Positions 53,361-62,508 are shown, numbered from the stretch's first letter. The stretch: 64,000 nucleotides of DNA from UBA2396 sp038042175 (GCA_964358855.1 CAYHQQ010000011.1:1-64000), one strand, 5' to 3'. Numbers and translations are program-made. Notes: a model not told the origin generated them from the sequence alone.

Positions 53361-54113
53361 TCAGCGTTTGGGCACGCCCAGGAGCAGGGTCGCGCCCGGC
53401 GCCAGAGTGAAGCCCTCCACGTGTCCGGCGAATCGCTCGTCAGCGGTCACAAAGTGCACGTGCACATCGCTCGCGCCGGGGGTGAAGATGCCGCGGTGCT
53501 CGGTGGAGTGGAAGCCCACCATCCGCACCGTTTGGGCCGCGAGTGACGAGCGGATCTTGGACTTTTCGTGGTCGGCGAACGTCGGGGGCGTGTGCTCGGG
53601 CGGGCTCAGGACGTGGTACGCAAGGCTCTGGACCTCGCCCTCAACCCGGAAGGCCATCGGCGCCGAATCATCCAAGCCCGCCGACCGGGCGGCCTCTGGC
53701 AGGTACGCTTCGAGTTGTTCGAGCGTTCGCACGGAATTCGGCAAGGGAACCGACTTCCAATCCGCGGCGTGCGTCCACACGAAAAAGGCCGCACCGTGAT
53801 CGAGACTGGCGTGGGTGCGGAAAGTGGAGCCCTGTACTGTTGAGATGGTGGCACGCCCATCGACCACGGTGATCTCGCCAGTCAGCCCCTCCAGCGGGCC
53901 GATCCCGTAGAGGTGGGGGCGCCGGGCGAGCTCGGCAAGGCGCACTTTGGCGCTCACGTCCCCGTCGTGCACGGCCTTTCGCTGCTCGCCGATCCAGAGG
54001 ACGACGCCATCGGCCGGTGGAGCGACGGGACCCGGGGCGTGGCAGCCGGCTGCGAAGAGGCAGGCGAGCAGGGCGATTCGGGCTTGTGAGCGGATGGTCG
54101 ATTGGATTTTCAC
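53361..54113 (-). CDS. Alpha-acetolactate decarboxylase-like lipoprotein
   Basis: 250 aa. GTG start; lipoprotein signal ending CLFAAGC. The body matches acetolactate decarboxylase: YGIGPLEGLTGEITVVDGRA, ADWKSVPLPNSVRTLEQLEAYL, and the C-terminal zinc region FHSTEHRGIFTPGASDVHVHFVTADERFAGHVEGF, with its HxH and distal His. Known members are cytosolic and make acetoin; a lipid-anchored form is unusual. It is convergent with the VOC gene and divergent from the phosphatase gene at 54199. No budB or alsS is nearby, so the substrate may differ. Confidence 0.78.
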   Translation of the reverse strand: MKIQSTIRSQARIALLACLFAAGCHAPGPVAPPADGVVLWIGEQRKAVHDGDVSAKVRLAELARRPHLYGIGPLEGLTGEITVVDGRATISTVQGSTFRTHASLDHGAAFFVWTHAADWKSVPLPNSVRTLEQLEAYLPEAARSAGLDDSAPMAFRVEGEVQSLAYHVLSPPEHTPPTFADHEKSKIRSSLAAQTVRMVGFHSTEHRGIFTPGASDVHVHFVTADERFAGHVEGFTLAPGATLLLGVPKR

Positions 54114-54198
54114 GTTCGATGGTACGGGCGGCGTGCTTGCCGGTCGCAACCCGTTCGGCGAGCATGCTGTAGAATGGCCGGTCACTCGGGAGCCCTGC

Positions 54199-55194
54199 AT
54201 GAGCCGTCGATCGTGCTTTGCCGCTTGCCTGCCCATCGCCGTTCTGGCGGGCACGGGGCTGTTGTGCGCGTGTGCGTCGCGGGATGGGGCGGCGGGCACG
54301 CCCGTATCGGCGAAGGTCTCGGGACGATCGACGATTGCTGCTCCGACGATGATCGACGACAAGCCCCGTGACTTTGCGGGCGTGCACAATGTGGTTGCGT
54401 ACCACGAGGGGTACTACTCGGGCGGTGCGCCCGAGGGCGCGGCTGGCTTTGACACACTGGCGGCGATGGGCGTCAAGACGATCATCAGTGTAGATGGGGC
54501 CGAACCTGAGGTGGGCGAGGCCAGGGCCCGCGGCATCCGGTACATCCATCTGCCGATCGGGTACAACGGGTTTGACGAGCAGCGGAAGCTCGAGCTCGTG
54601 CGTGCGACGCGCGACGCGATGGGCGAGGGGCCGGTGTATATCCACTGCCACCACGGAAAGCATCGCAGCGCGGGGGCGGCGGCGACGGTCGCGGCGAGCC
54701 TGGGGTGGATGACGCCCGATGCGGCCAAGGATCGCATGAAAGTCTCGGGGACCTCGGCGGGCTACAAGGGGCTGTACGCCTGTGCGGCCTCGGCGGATGT
54801 GCTGGGGGCGAATGTGATCGACGCGGTGCCGGCGGACTTCCCTGAGGTTGCTCAGCCGGCGGGGTTTGTGAAGGCGATGATCGAGCTCGACGAGATCAAC
54901 GAGCGGCTCAAGGCGATTGAGAAGGCGGGTTGGACGACGCCCAAGGAACATCCCGACCTGGTGCCCGTGGCCGAGGCGGGGCGGATGGCGGACCTGTTGC
55001 GATTCCTGTCGGAGGGAGACCGGGCACAATCGAAGGTCGCAGACTTTGGCGCGAGGCTCAAGGCCGACGGCGAGCACGTGCAGAAGCTCGAGGACATGCT
55101 CCTCGCGGGCGAGACGGACGGCAGGAAGCTGTCGGCCCAGCTGGCGATCGTGGCGGCCTCGTGCAAGGACTGTCACGCGAAGTATCGGGATTGA
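54199..55194 (+). CDS. Dual-specificity-type phosphatase with C-terminal CxxCH
   Basis: 331 aa. The lipoprotein-like leader ends LLCAC. Residues about 55-200 form a Cys-phosphatase fold with active-site loop IHCHHGKHRSAGA (Cys150, Arg156; HC-x5-R-S). The C-terminal third (about 230-331) is helical and ends SCKDCHAKYRD, a single c-type heme motif (Cys322, Cys325, His326) near the end, as in cytochrome c'. A secreted phosphatase joined to a heme protein would be unusual. GGGAG is 6 bases before ATG 54199. The VOC gene follows with a TTGA overlap. Confidence 0.8.
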   Translation: MSRRSCFAACLPIAVLAGTGLLCACASRDGAAGTPVSAKVSGRSTIAAPTMIDDKPRDFAGVHNVVAYHEGYYSGGAPEGAAGFDTLAAMGVKTIISVDGAEPEVGEARARGIRYIHLPIGYNGFDEQRKLELVRATRDAMGEGPVYIHCHHGKHRSAGAAATVAASLGWMTPDAAKDRMKVSGTSAGYKGLYACAASADVLGANVIDAVPADFPEVAQPAGFVKAMIELDEINERLKAIEKAGWTTPKEHPDLVPVAEAGRMADLLRFLSEGDRAQSKVADFGARLKADGEHVQKLEDMLLAGETDGRKLSAQLAIVAASCKDCHAKYRD

Positions 55195-55856
55195 CGCGGG
55201 GCGACGCCTTGGAGCTTGACCACGTCTTCATCTTCTCGACGTCGAACGGGCGAGAGGCCGACGCGCTCGTCGAGTTCGGGCTTGTCGAAGCACCTGGTCG
55301 CCGGCACGCCGGACAGGGGACGGCCAATCGGACGTTCCACTTTGAGAACGGGTATCTGGAGATCATCTGGGTGGCGGACCATGCGGAATTGACGAGCGAA
55401 CGTGTGTCGCCGACGGGACTTTGGGAGCGGGCGAACTACCTTGCGAGCGGATGGTCGCCCTTTGGCCTGTGCGTGGTGAACACGCTGGAGGCCGATCCGC
55501 TGTTTCGCGGGTGCGTGGCGTATCAGCCCGAGTACTTTCCCGATGGGCAGGTGATTGAGATCGCTCAAAGCGTCGCGCCGTCGGTGTTTCCGATGTTGTT
55601 CAGACTCCCTCGGGGGCTTCAGGGGCGAGGGCGGCCGCCCGCCCCTGTGCATCCGGTTGGAGCGTCGCGAATCTCGCATCTGGAATTCGGCGTGACCACC
55701 AAGGGCGCGATCGCGAGTCCGTTCGACCTGCTCGCGCCGAAATCTTGGGTGAGCTTCACGTCTTCGCAGCGATCAACGCTGACGCTGCGGCTGGACGAGC
55801 GTCGTCAGGGCAAGACGAGGGCGTTTGAGCACCTGCCGTTCACGATCGAGTACTGA
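55191..55856 (+). CDS. Glyoxalase-3-like VOC family protein
   Basis: About 221 aa. LELDHVFIFSTSNGREADALVEFGLVEAPGRRHAGQGTANRTFHFENGYLEIIWV is the typical start of the Glyoxalase_3 (PF13468-type) VOC family; the central FGLCVVNTLEADPLFRG and SHLEFGVTTKG follow. TTG 55191 overlaps the previous stop (TTGA), suggesting coupling; TTG 55209 is an alternative start. Substrate not known. It converges with the CPBP protease gene. Confidence 0.75.
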   Translation: MTRGDALELDHVFIFSTSNGREADALVEFGLVEAPGRRHAGQGTANRTFHFENGYLEIIWVADHAELTSERVSPTGLWERANYLASGWSPFGLCVVNTLEADPLFRGCVAYQPEYFPDGQVIEIAQSVAPSVFPMLFRLPRGLQGRGRPPAPVHPVGASRISHLEFGVTTKGAIASPFDLLAPKSWVSFTSSQRSTLTLRLDERRQGKTRAFEHLPFTIEY

Positions 55857-55874
55857 CCCCATTGCCCCGATCCT

Positions 55875-56771
55875 TCAAAGAAACGCGGGGGCCCGCTCAA
55901 GGATGTCAGTGACGGCGTGGGCGACCGCTCCCGGCAGAATGCTTCCGGTGCGCTCTCGCATGAGGCCAAACAGCAGGCCTGCCCCGACATTCATCAGCCC
56001 CCACGCCCACGCGAACTCGTAGCGCCCGTTGAAATAGTCGACGGTGTTGAGGGCGTGGATGAAACCAAACATCACGCTCGTCACCAGGAGCCCAACACCA
56101 AACTGGGTCCCCAGCACGCGGTAGGGGCGTCCAAAGGCCATGTTCAGCCGCGACTGCATGTATCCGCGGAAAAAGAGTTCCTCGCCCAGGCCGGCGCACA
56201 GGAGCAGTTCGCCCACGAGGGCGGCCGCGCCGCCTATCGGTTTGTCCGAGCGCAGCGCGAGGAGGATCGGCACCAGGCACGCCAGCGTGAAGGCCGCAAG
56301 GCACATGGGGGCGGGAAGGCGCTTGTACAGGCCCAGCCCGTGCCGCACGCTCAGCAGCAAGACGCCCGCGAGAAACACCTCGCCGATCGCCCCCAGCAGC
56401 GCAAGGCCATCGGGTGGTGGCTTTCCGGGCTCGATGTGGAAGTGCCCGAACCAGACGATCGCGCCCGCGCCGATCGCGGCGAGAAGCCCGAAGGTCAGTC
56501 CCAAGGCGAGACTTCCGCGCGGAGCGGAAGCCAAGCCAAACTCCAATTGCGGGCGCCTGGAAGCAAGCACCAGGAAAAGTGCACCGACAATCATGAAGAG
56601 ACCCGGCGAGTAATTCAGATGCTGCGCACGTTCCCATTGCCCCGGGAAAGTGAACTCCTTGAAAGTCCTGTAGGCAACGTGGACGACGCCGAAGGCCGCC
56701 ACGACCTCGGCCAGGGCGGCCACACGCCCGATGATGGTCGAGGGGCGCGGACTTGTCGATTCGTTCGACAT
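55875..56771 (-). CDS. CPBP-family intramembrane glutamic protease (Abi/Rce1-like)
   Basis: 298 aa with about eight membrane segments. The catalytic signature is present: GLGEELFFRGYMQSRL (Glu197, Glu198, Arg202), then MFGFIHALN and GAVAHAVTDILE with the two His. Members cleave prenylated proteins or peptides, or act in bacteriocin self-immunity; the role here is unknown. The ATG lies about 115 bases from the divergent amidohydrolase gene. Lengthened loops compared with minimal CPBP proteins. Confidence 0.9.
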   Translation of the reverse strand: MSNESTSPRPSTIIGRVAALAEVVAAFGVVHVAYRTFKEFTFPGQWERAQHLNYSPGLFMIVGALFLVLASRRPQLEFGLASAPRGSLALGLTFGLLAAIGAGAIVWFGHFHIEPGKPPPDGLALLGAIGEVFLAGVLLLSVRHGLGLYKRLPAPMCLAAFTLACLVPILLALRSDKPIGGAAALVGELLLCAGLGEELFFRGYMQSRLNMAFGRPYRVLGTQFGVGLLVTSVMFGFIHALNTVDYFNGRYEFAWAWGLMNVGAGLLFGLMRERTGSILPGAVAHAVTDILERAPAFL

Positions 56772-56886
56772 CGGGGGCCTTTCGTTGGAGTCGATGGTAT
56801 TCGTGCGACCACGGCGACACCAAGCTGGTCGGGCTCACCTGCGGCGCGTTCCAAGGCGTGGTAGGATGCCCGCCAAGGAGCCCCTC

Positions 56887-58224
56887 ATGCGAATCCGTGG
56901 CCTTGCCATTGCCCTGGGCGTATCGATTTCGGCCTTGGTGTGTGGCACCGGCGCCGCGACCGAAGTCGACCGCTACAGCATCGTCAAGTGCGGGACACTG
57001 CTCGACGTCGCCGGGAAACCGGCGAAGAAGAACATGACCATCGTCGTGAAGAACGGCCTCATCGACTCGGTCGTCGCGACCGGTCAGGAGCCCAAACGCG
57101 ATGCCATGCCCAAAGACGCCGTGGTCGACACCGTCGACCTCTCGGGCATGTTCGTTCTGCCCGGGCTCATCGACTGCCACGTGCACCTGACGAATCAGTG
57201 GGATGAGGGGATGCGTCTGCGGATGGTGCAGGACAGCGACTCGCTCGTGGCGGTGCGGGCGACGGTGTTCGCCAAGAAGACGCTCGAGGCCGGATTCACC
57301 ACTGTTCGCGATCTGGGCGCGAGGCACGCCGAGACGATCTTCGCGCTGCGGGACGGGATCAATCAGGGGCTGGTCGTGGGGCCCAGGATCGTGGCGTCGG
57401 GGCACCCCATCGCCATCACCGGTGGGCACGGCGACTTCACCAACGGGTATCGCCAGGACGTGTGGGGCGACCAGGGCGAGGCCGACGGCATTGGCGACGG
57501 GCCCGACTCGTGCATGAGGGCCGTGCGGAACCAGATCAAGTACGGGGCCGACTGCATCAAGCTGACCGCCACGGGCGGCGTCCTGTCGGCGAGCGCCGCG
57601 GGGCTCCGACAGCACTTCACGCAGGCGGAGCTCAACGCGATCGTGACGGCGGCCCACATGATGAGCCGCAAGGTGGCGGCCCACGCTCACGGGGTCGACG
57701 GCATCAAGGCCGCACTCGAGGCCGGCGTCGACTCGATCGAGCACGGAACGTATTTGGACGACGACGCGATCAAACTCTTCAAGGGACACAACGCGTACTT
57801 CGTGCCGACGATGCTGGCAGCGGAGACGGTGACGACCAACGCCGAGAAGCCCGGGTATTACCTGAAGGTCGTCGCCGATAAGGCCCGTCTGGTCGGCCCC
57901 AAGCTCAAAGAAGCGGTGGCCAAGGCCCACAAGGCGGGCGTCAAGATCGCGTTCGGCACCGACAGCGGCGTGAGCGATCACGGGATCAACGCCCGCGAGT
58001 TCTCGCTGCTGGTTGCGGCGGGTCTCACGCCCACGGAGACGCTGGTGGCGGCGACAACGTCGGCGGCGGACCTGCTCGGGCTGTCGGATCAGATCGGGAC
58101 ACTCGAGAAGGGCAAGGCCGCCGACCTGATCGCTGTTGCGGGCGACCCGACGGTTGATGTCGCAACGCTGATGGATGTGAAGGCTGTCATGCGGGCGGGC
58201 GTGTTCGTCAAGAACGTGAAGTGA
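56887..58224 (+). CDS. Exported metal-dependent amidohydrolase (prolidase/imidazolonepropionase-like)
   Basis: 445 aa. Signal peptide (LAIALGVSISALVCGTGAAT). Amidohydrolase motifs: VLPGLIDCHVHLTNQ (HxH), GADCIKLTATGGVLSAS (carboxylated Lys), AAHAHGVDGIKAALEAG, SIEHGTYLDDD, and FGTDSGVSDHG (Asp). The pattern matches Xaa-Pro dipeptidase-type members of the family. AAGGAG lies 6 bases before ATG 56887, and the upstream frame extension is rejected. The copy at 49669 has the same order of motifs but low identity, so they are separate paralogues. Confidence 0.9.
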   Translation: MRIRGLAIALGVSISALVCGTGAATEVDRYSIVKCGTLLDVAGKPAKKNMTIVVKNGLIDSVVATGQEPKRDAMPKDAVVDTVDLSGMFVLPGLIDCHVHLTNQWDEGMRLRMVQDSDSLVAVRATVFAKKTLEAGFTTVRDLGARHAETIFALRDGINQGLVVGPRIVASGHPIAITGGHGDFTNGYRQDVWGDQGEADGIGDGPDSCMRAVRNQIKYGADCIKLTATGGVLSASAAGLRQHFTQAELNAIVTAAHMMSRKVAAHAHGVDGIKAALEAGVDSIEHGTYLDDDAIKLFKGHNAYFVPTMLAAETVTTNAEKPGYYLKVVADKARLVGPKLKEAVAKAHKAGVKIAFGTDSGVSDHGINAREFSLLVAAGLTPTETLVAATTSAADLLGLSDQIGTLEKGKAADLIAVAGDPTVDVATLMDVKAVMRAGVFVKNVK

Positions 58225-58235
58225 GAGGGTGAGCT

Positions 58236-59798
58236 TTGGCGCGACTGCCGTTTGATCCTGCGAAGATGGCCGCGGCCAAGAGGGCCGAGCAGCAGCCGTT
58301 GCTCGCGACAGCACCGGCAGGCGACGACGCCATCACCGTCTCGCAGCTCGCCGATCGGCTCGATGCCGCCCTCAAGGGAGCCTTTCCCCAGCGCGTGCGG
58401 GTCGTGGGGGAGGTCAGCAACTTCCACGATCGCACCCACTGGTACTTTGATCTCAAAGACGCCACCGCCGTCATCAACTGTGTGATGTTCGCCTCCGCCG
58501 CCCGCAAGGCCGGGTTTGTCATCGAGCACGGCCAACAGCTCGTCGTCTCCGGGCGCGTCGAGTTCTACGCCAAGGGTGGCAAGGTCAGCTTCATTGCCGA
58601 CAAGATCGAGCCAGTGGGCGCGGGGGCTCTGGACCTCGCTTACCGCAAGCTCTGCGATGAGCTGCGCGAGCTGGGCTGGTTCGCCCCAGAGCGCAAACGC
58701 CCCCTCCCGATCTTCCCGCGCAAGATCGCCGTGGTCACCAGCCGCAGCGCCGCCGCCTTGCAGGACGTCCTCAACACCATCCGCAAGCGGTGCCCGGCGG
58801 TGGGCGTCGTCCTTGCCGATGTTCGGGTGCAGGGAGACGGGGCGGCGGCGGAGGTGGCCGCCGCCATCCGCACGATCTCCGGGATCCACGCCAGCCTGGG
58901 CGTTGACGCGGTGCTGGTCACCCGCGGGGGCGGAAGCAAGGAAGACCTCTGGACGTTCAACGAACGCATCGTGGCCGAGGCGATCGTTGCATGCGCCATT
59001 CCCGTCGTCGCGGCCATCGGTCACGAGACCGACACAACGATCGCCGAGCTGGTGGCCGACGAGCGGTGCGCAACGCCCACTCAGGCGGCGATGAGGCTCA
59101 CTCCCGACTCGGCGGCCCTCATCCGCCAGGCCGAAACAATTCATCGCAGGCTGACGTCGCTGATGGAGAGCCACCTGCGGGCCGAGTCGCGAAGGATCGA
59201 TTCGCTCGTGCGTCGCCCCGCGCTCGCTCAACCCGGGCGCATGGTCGCCGCCAAGGGGCAGGAGCTCGATCACGCCAGACGGCGCCTGGTCTCGGCGGCG
59301 TCGATGGTCGTACAGCGTACGGCCCGACGGATCGGGGCCGCCAGCGCCCGGCTCGACACCATGAAGCCCACCGCATTGCATGCCCGGGTGTCGACCAGAG
59401 TGGAGACGCTCGCCACCCGGCTTCAGGCGGCGGCACGCAAAGAGATGGCCTCCCACGATCCCAGGGCGCTCGACGATCGGCTGACGCGGGGGATGGCCCG
59501 GCTGATGGAGAGCCGTGCGGACCGGATCGACGCCTTGGATCGCCAGCTCGAGCTGGTCGCCCCGCAGCGAGTGCTCGATCGCGGGTTCAGCCTCACGACC
59601 TCCGCCGACGGCTCATTGGTCCGATCGACCGCCGACGTGAAGCCGGGCCAGGCGGTGCGGACGCGGCTTGCCGACGGGCAGTTCGAGTCGACGGTGAGCG
59701 GGGCGGCGACGCCCACGACGCCCAGAAAGCCCGGGCGGACCCGGAGGCTGGGGGAGAAACCCGGGGACGAGGGGCAACTCGACCTTTTCGGCTCGTGA
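58236..59798 (+). CDS. xseA: Exodeoxyribonuclease VII large subunit
   Basis: 520 aa. N-terminal OB fold (VRVVGEVSNFHDRTHWYFDLKDATAVINCVMF), then the catalytic Exonuc_VII_L domain (RKIAVVTSRSAAALQDVLNTI, VLVTRGGGSKEDLWTFNERIVAEAI, PVVAAIGHETDTTIAELVADERCATPTQAA), and a long helical arm to the end with RVLDRGFSLTT. It degrades single-stranded DNA to oligonucleotides in mismatch and damage repair, together with XseB. TTG 58236 lies after GAGGGTGAG; ATG 58266 is possible but loses conserved N-terminal residues little. xseB follows at 19 bases. Confidence 0.95.
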   Translation: MARLPFDPAKMAAAKRAEQQPLLATAPAGDDAITVSQLADRLDAALKGAFPQRVRVVGEVSNFHDRTHWYFDLKDATAVINCVMFASAARKAGFVIEHGQQLVVSGRVEFYAKGGKVSFIADKIEPVGAGALDLAYRKLCDELRELGWFAPERKRPLPIFPRKIAVVTSRSAAALQDVLNTIRKRCPAVGVVLADVRVQGDGAAAEVAAAIRTISGIHASLGVDAVLVTRGGGSKEDLWTFNERIVAEAIVACAIPVVAAIGHETDTTIAELVADERCATPTQAAMRLTPDSAALIRQAETIHRRLTSLMESHLRAESRRIDSLVRRPALAQPGRMVAAKGQELDHARRRLVSAASMVVQRTARRIGAASARLDTMKPTALHARVSTRVETLATRLQAAARKEMASHDPRALDDRLTRGMARLMESRADRIDALDRQLELVAPQRVLDRGFSLTTSADGSLVRSTADVKPGQAVRTRLADGQFESTVSGAATPTTPRKPGRTRRLGEKPGDEGQLDLFGS

Positions 59799-59816
59799 CG
59801 CTATCTTGAGGGGCAC

Positions 59817-60086
59817 GTGAGCAAACCCAACCCAAACCCCGCGTCCTCCAAGTCCGCCCCCGACCTTGCCGCGTTGTCGTTTGAGCAGGCCATGGAGCAG
59901 CTCGAGGCAATTGTCGAGCGGGTCGAGAGCGGCCAGGTGGGGCTGGAGCAGGCTTTGGCCGAGTACGAGCGGGGGGTGGCCCTGGTTCGTCAGTGCCGCG
60001 ATGTCTTGCAGAAGGCCGAGCTGCGGGTCGAAGAGTTGAGCAAGCTGGCGGCGGCGGTCGATAGCAAGGCGGATGGAGAGGCCTGA
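59817..60086 (+). CDS. xseB: Exodeoxyribonuclease VII small subunit
   Basis: 89 aa. The helical-hairpin family pattern is clear: LSFEQAMEQLEAIVERVESGQVGLEQALAEYERGVALVRQCRDVLQKAELRVEEL. It coats the helical arm of XseA and is needed for a functional complex. GTG 59817 start, 18 bases after xseA; the pair is followed after 47 bases by the prepilin peptidase gene. Confidence 0.95.
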   Translation: MSKPNPNPASSKSAPDLAALSFEQAMEQLEAIVERVESGQVGLEQALAEYERGVALVRQCRDVLQKAELRVEELSKLAAAVDSKADGEA

Positions 60087-60133
60087 TCGCCAATGGGCCC
60101 TGTTGGAACCTGCTGGCAGGACGCTGAAACACC

Positions 60134-61675
60134 ATGCCCACCGACGTAGTCGAGCGAATGGAAATGTGGGCACACCTGATCCAAACCGTGTTTGTGTTCG
60201 CCTTCGGGGCGTGCGCGGGGTCGCTGATCAACGTTTTGGCGTACCGGATGCCGCTTGGGATCAGCGTGGTGATGCCGCCCAGCCGTTGCCCGTCGTGCAA
60301 GACGCGGCTGACGTGGCGGGAGAACATTCCGATCCTGGGTTGGATCCTCCTCCGCGGACGATGCCGATTCTGCAAGTGCAAGATCTCGCCGGAGTATCCG
60401 CTGGTCGAGGCTCTGGTGGCCGTGCTCTTCGCGGGGATCTACGTGCTCTGGTACGCGGTGCCCCGCCACGGAAACTGGCCGGTCGTGCAGCACGCGTGGT
60501 TCCTGGGGTTTGACTGGTCGATCATCAAGCCCGAGTGGGCCTACGGCGGCTTTGCGTCGGCGTGGCCGATCTTTGTCATGGTGCTCGTGCTCGTTGGGTC
60601 GCTGGTGGCGATGACGCTGACGGATATCAAGACCTACATGATTCCGCTTCAGCTGGCCTGGACGCCCGCGGTGGTGGGAATCCTCGCCCACACGGGGTGG
60701 GGGGTGTACCTGTCGGTGGTGGGAAACGTGTCGTACGCGACCGCGTGGATGAAGACCGCTCCGGGATGGACATGGGTGATCGCCTCACCCGGGAAGGCTG
60801 GCTGGAGCATCGTCGGGGCCGCCATCGGCGGTATCGTCGGGCTGGGAATCGCCAACGTGCTCCTCTCCAAGGGACTGATCCGGCGCAGCTTTGCCGACTA
60901 CGACGAGTGGGAGAAGGCCCACAAGCAGACCGAGGCCGTGCCCCAGGCAACGCCCGAAGCACAGGGGGTGGGGGTGGAGGTGGGGGAGCCACAGAGTCCC
61001 GGGGCGACCGCGATGATCGCCGAGGGCTCACCCGTTCCACCTGTCGACCCTGCTCAGGCCACGCCCCTTGCCCCACCCGAGTCACAGGCGGCCGAGGGAA
61101 GGAACCATTCTGAGGCCGGCGAGAATCCGACTGAGATGTGGCTTGAATACCCGCACGCCCGACGGGAGATGCTCAAGGAACTGATCTTCCTGGCTCCGTG
61201 TCTGGCCCTGGCGATGCTCGGGGCCTCGCTGGCCCACACCTGGGCCGGCCCCTGGATCGCCGGCCCGACACCCCTCTCGCCTGGCACGCCCACGACCCCA
61301 GTCCCCCTTTGGCTCGACGCCACCACCGCCTCGATCTTCGGCTTTCTGGTCGGCGGGGGCGTGGTCTGGCTCATTCGGATCCTGGGGTCCCTCGCGTTTG
61401 GCAAGGAGGCCTTGGGACTCGGCGATGTCCACATGATGGCCGGCGTGGGCGCTTGTCTGGGATGGATCGACGCGACTTTTGGGTTCTTCCTGTCGGCATT
61501 CGTCGGCCTGGCGTGGGCGGGCGGGGCCGCGATCGTCAAGGGAAAGGGTGCACGGGCGCTGCCGCTGGGTCCGTCCCTCGCGGCGGCCACCATGCTTGTG
61601 CTCGTCGGCAAGGTCGGCATCGAGCGGTTGATGAACATCATCGCCTCGGCGTGGGCGCCATGGAATCTGCCGTAA
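60134..61675 (+). CDS. Type IV prepilin peptidase / N-methyltransferase (A24)
   Basis: 513 aa membrane aspartyl protease that cleaves and methylates prepilins. N-terminal domain with four-Cys zinc element (CPSC near 52 and CRFCKC) and WRENIPILGWILLRGRC-type sequence. Catalytic Asp are in LTDIKTYMIP (Asp164) and GLGDVHMMAGVGACLG (Asp431). They are about 267 residues apart because of a Pro/Ala/Glu-rich insertion (about 255-345), far larger than in ordinary PilD (about 290 aa total). It should process the four FTLxE pilins at 7512-12450, 48 kb away. Downstream of xseB, possibly in its operon. Confidence 0.92.
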   Translation: MPTDVVERMEMWAHLIQTVFVFAFGACAGSLINVLAYRMPLGISVVMPPSRCPSCKTRLTWRENIPILGWILLRGRCRFCKCKISPEYPLVEALVAVLFAGIYVLWYAVPRHGNWPVVQHAWFLGFDWSIIKPEWAYGGFASAWPIFVMVLVLVGSLVAMTLTDIKTYMIPLQLAWTPAVVGILAHTGWGVYLSVVGNVSYATAWMKTAPGWTWVIASPGKAGWSIVGAAIGGIVGLGIANVLLSKGLIRRSFADYDEWEKAHKQTEAVPQATPEAQGVGVEVGEPQSPGATAMIAEGSPVPPVDPAQATPLAPPESQAAEGRNHSEAGENPTEMWLEYPHARREMLKELIFLAPCLALAMLGASLAHTWAGPWIAGPTPLSPGTPTTPVPLWLDATTASIFGFLVGGGVVWLIRILGSLAFGKEALGLGDVHMMAGVGACLGWIDATFGFFLSAFVGLAWAGGAAIVKGKGARALPLGPSLAAATMLVLVGKVGIERLMNIIASAWAPWNLP

Positions 61676-61703
61676 CCGACAGGGTTTTGCGCCCGGAAGG
61701 GTG

Positions 61704-61727
61704 CTTGAATCAGAAAAATAATTCAAG
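61704..61727. repeat. 7-bp inverted repeat upstream of OmpA-type gene
   Basis: CTTGAAT (61704-61710), ten bases of A-rich spacer, ATTCAAG (61721-61727). It may be an operator or part of the promoter for the lipoprotein gene at 61860, or the end signal of the peptidase gene. The rest of the 61676-61859 gap holds nothing else I can name. Confidence 0.4.
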
Positions 61728-61859
61728 AGGTTCCAGAGGGTGGGGGAAATCGGCAAAAGAGTCCGATACAGTTGCGCGCGCGTCGAGAGTGGCTAGTTCC
61801 GCGATGGAATCGCGGCCTCGGCGCGGGGAATGATCCCGCGTTTAGCGGAGGGCACACAC

Positions 61860-62450
61860 ATGAACATCCGGATGTCTCGTTGGCTTGGCGTGTTGGCGGT
61901 GGCTGGCGTCGGCGCTCTCCTGGGGGCTTGCGGGCCTTCCAAGGAAGTCGAGAGCCTGACCCTTGAAAACAAGGACCTGCGCACCAAAGTCGACGGCATG
62001 GACCAGCGCCTGGGCCAGACCGAGTCGACCGTTACCGCCCTGTCGAACGAGGTCAAGGCTCGCCCGGTCTATCAGCCCCCGAACCCTGACGAGATGGGTG
62101 GCGGACGCCCCGCGACCGAACACAGGCCGTCAGGCCGCACCGTTGACCTGGGCATCAATCTGTTTGCCTCGGGCTCGGATGTGCTGTCCACCGCGGCCAA
62201 GAAGACGATCGACTCGGCGGTCAAGAACATCAGCAAGGGCTCGAGCATTCGCGTCGAGGGCTTTGCTGACACCACCAAGCCGACCAAAGGCAAGTACAAG
62301 ACCAACGAGGCCCTGAGCCAGGCTCGAGCCGATGCTGTTCGCAAGTACCTTGCCAGCAAGGGTTACAACGCGACCGACGCGATCGGCATGGGCGCTGTCT
62401 CGCACAACGGCAAGGCCCCCAGCCGTCGTGTCGAGCTCGTTGTCAACTGA
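61860..62450 (+). CDS. OmpA-family (Pal-like) peptidoglycan-binding lipoprotein
   Basis: 196 aa. Lipoprotein signal (VGALLGAC), then a short coiled-coil heptad segment (EVESLTLENKDLRTKVDGMDQRLGQTESTVTALSNEVK). A C-terminal OmpA domain follows (about 95-196): GINLFASGSDVLSTAAKKTIDSAV, IRVEGFADTTKPT, NEALSQARADAVRKYLASKG, RRVELVVN. It should tie the outer membrane to peptidoglycan, with Asp/Arg DAP-binding residues in GFAD and SQARA. GGAGG is 8 bases before ATG 61860. A strong terminator follows at 62477. Confidence 0.9.
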   Translation: MNIRMSRWLGVLAVAGVGALLGACGPSKEVESLTLENKDLRTKVDGMDQRLGQTESTVTALSNEVKARPVYQPPNPDEMGGGRPATEHRPSGRTVDLGINLFASGSDVLSTAAKKTIDSAVKNISKGSSIRVEGFADTTKPTKGKYKTNEALSQARADAVRKYLASKGYNATDAIGMGAVSHNGKAPSRRVELVVN

Positions 62451-62476
62451 GCCGGTCCACATCCCTGAAATACAAG

Positions 62477-62508
62477 ACGCCCGTGGCCGAAGGCCGCGGG
62501 CGTTTTTT
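62477..62508 (+). terminator. Rho-independent terminator after OmpA-type gene
   Basis: ACGCCCGTGGCC (62477-62488) and GGCCGCGGGCGT (62492-62503) form a 12-bp stem with one G-T pair and a GAA loop, followed by a run of six T. Canonical and 27 bases beyond the stop codon. Confidence 0.92.
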
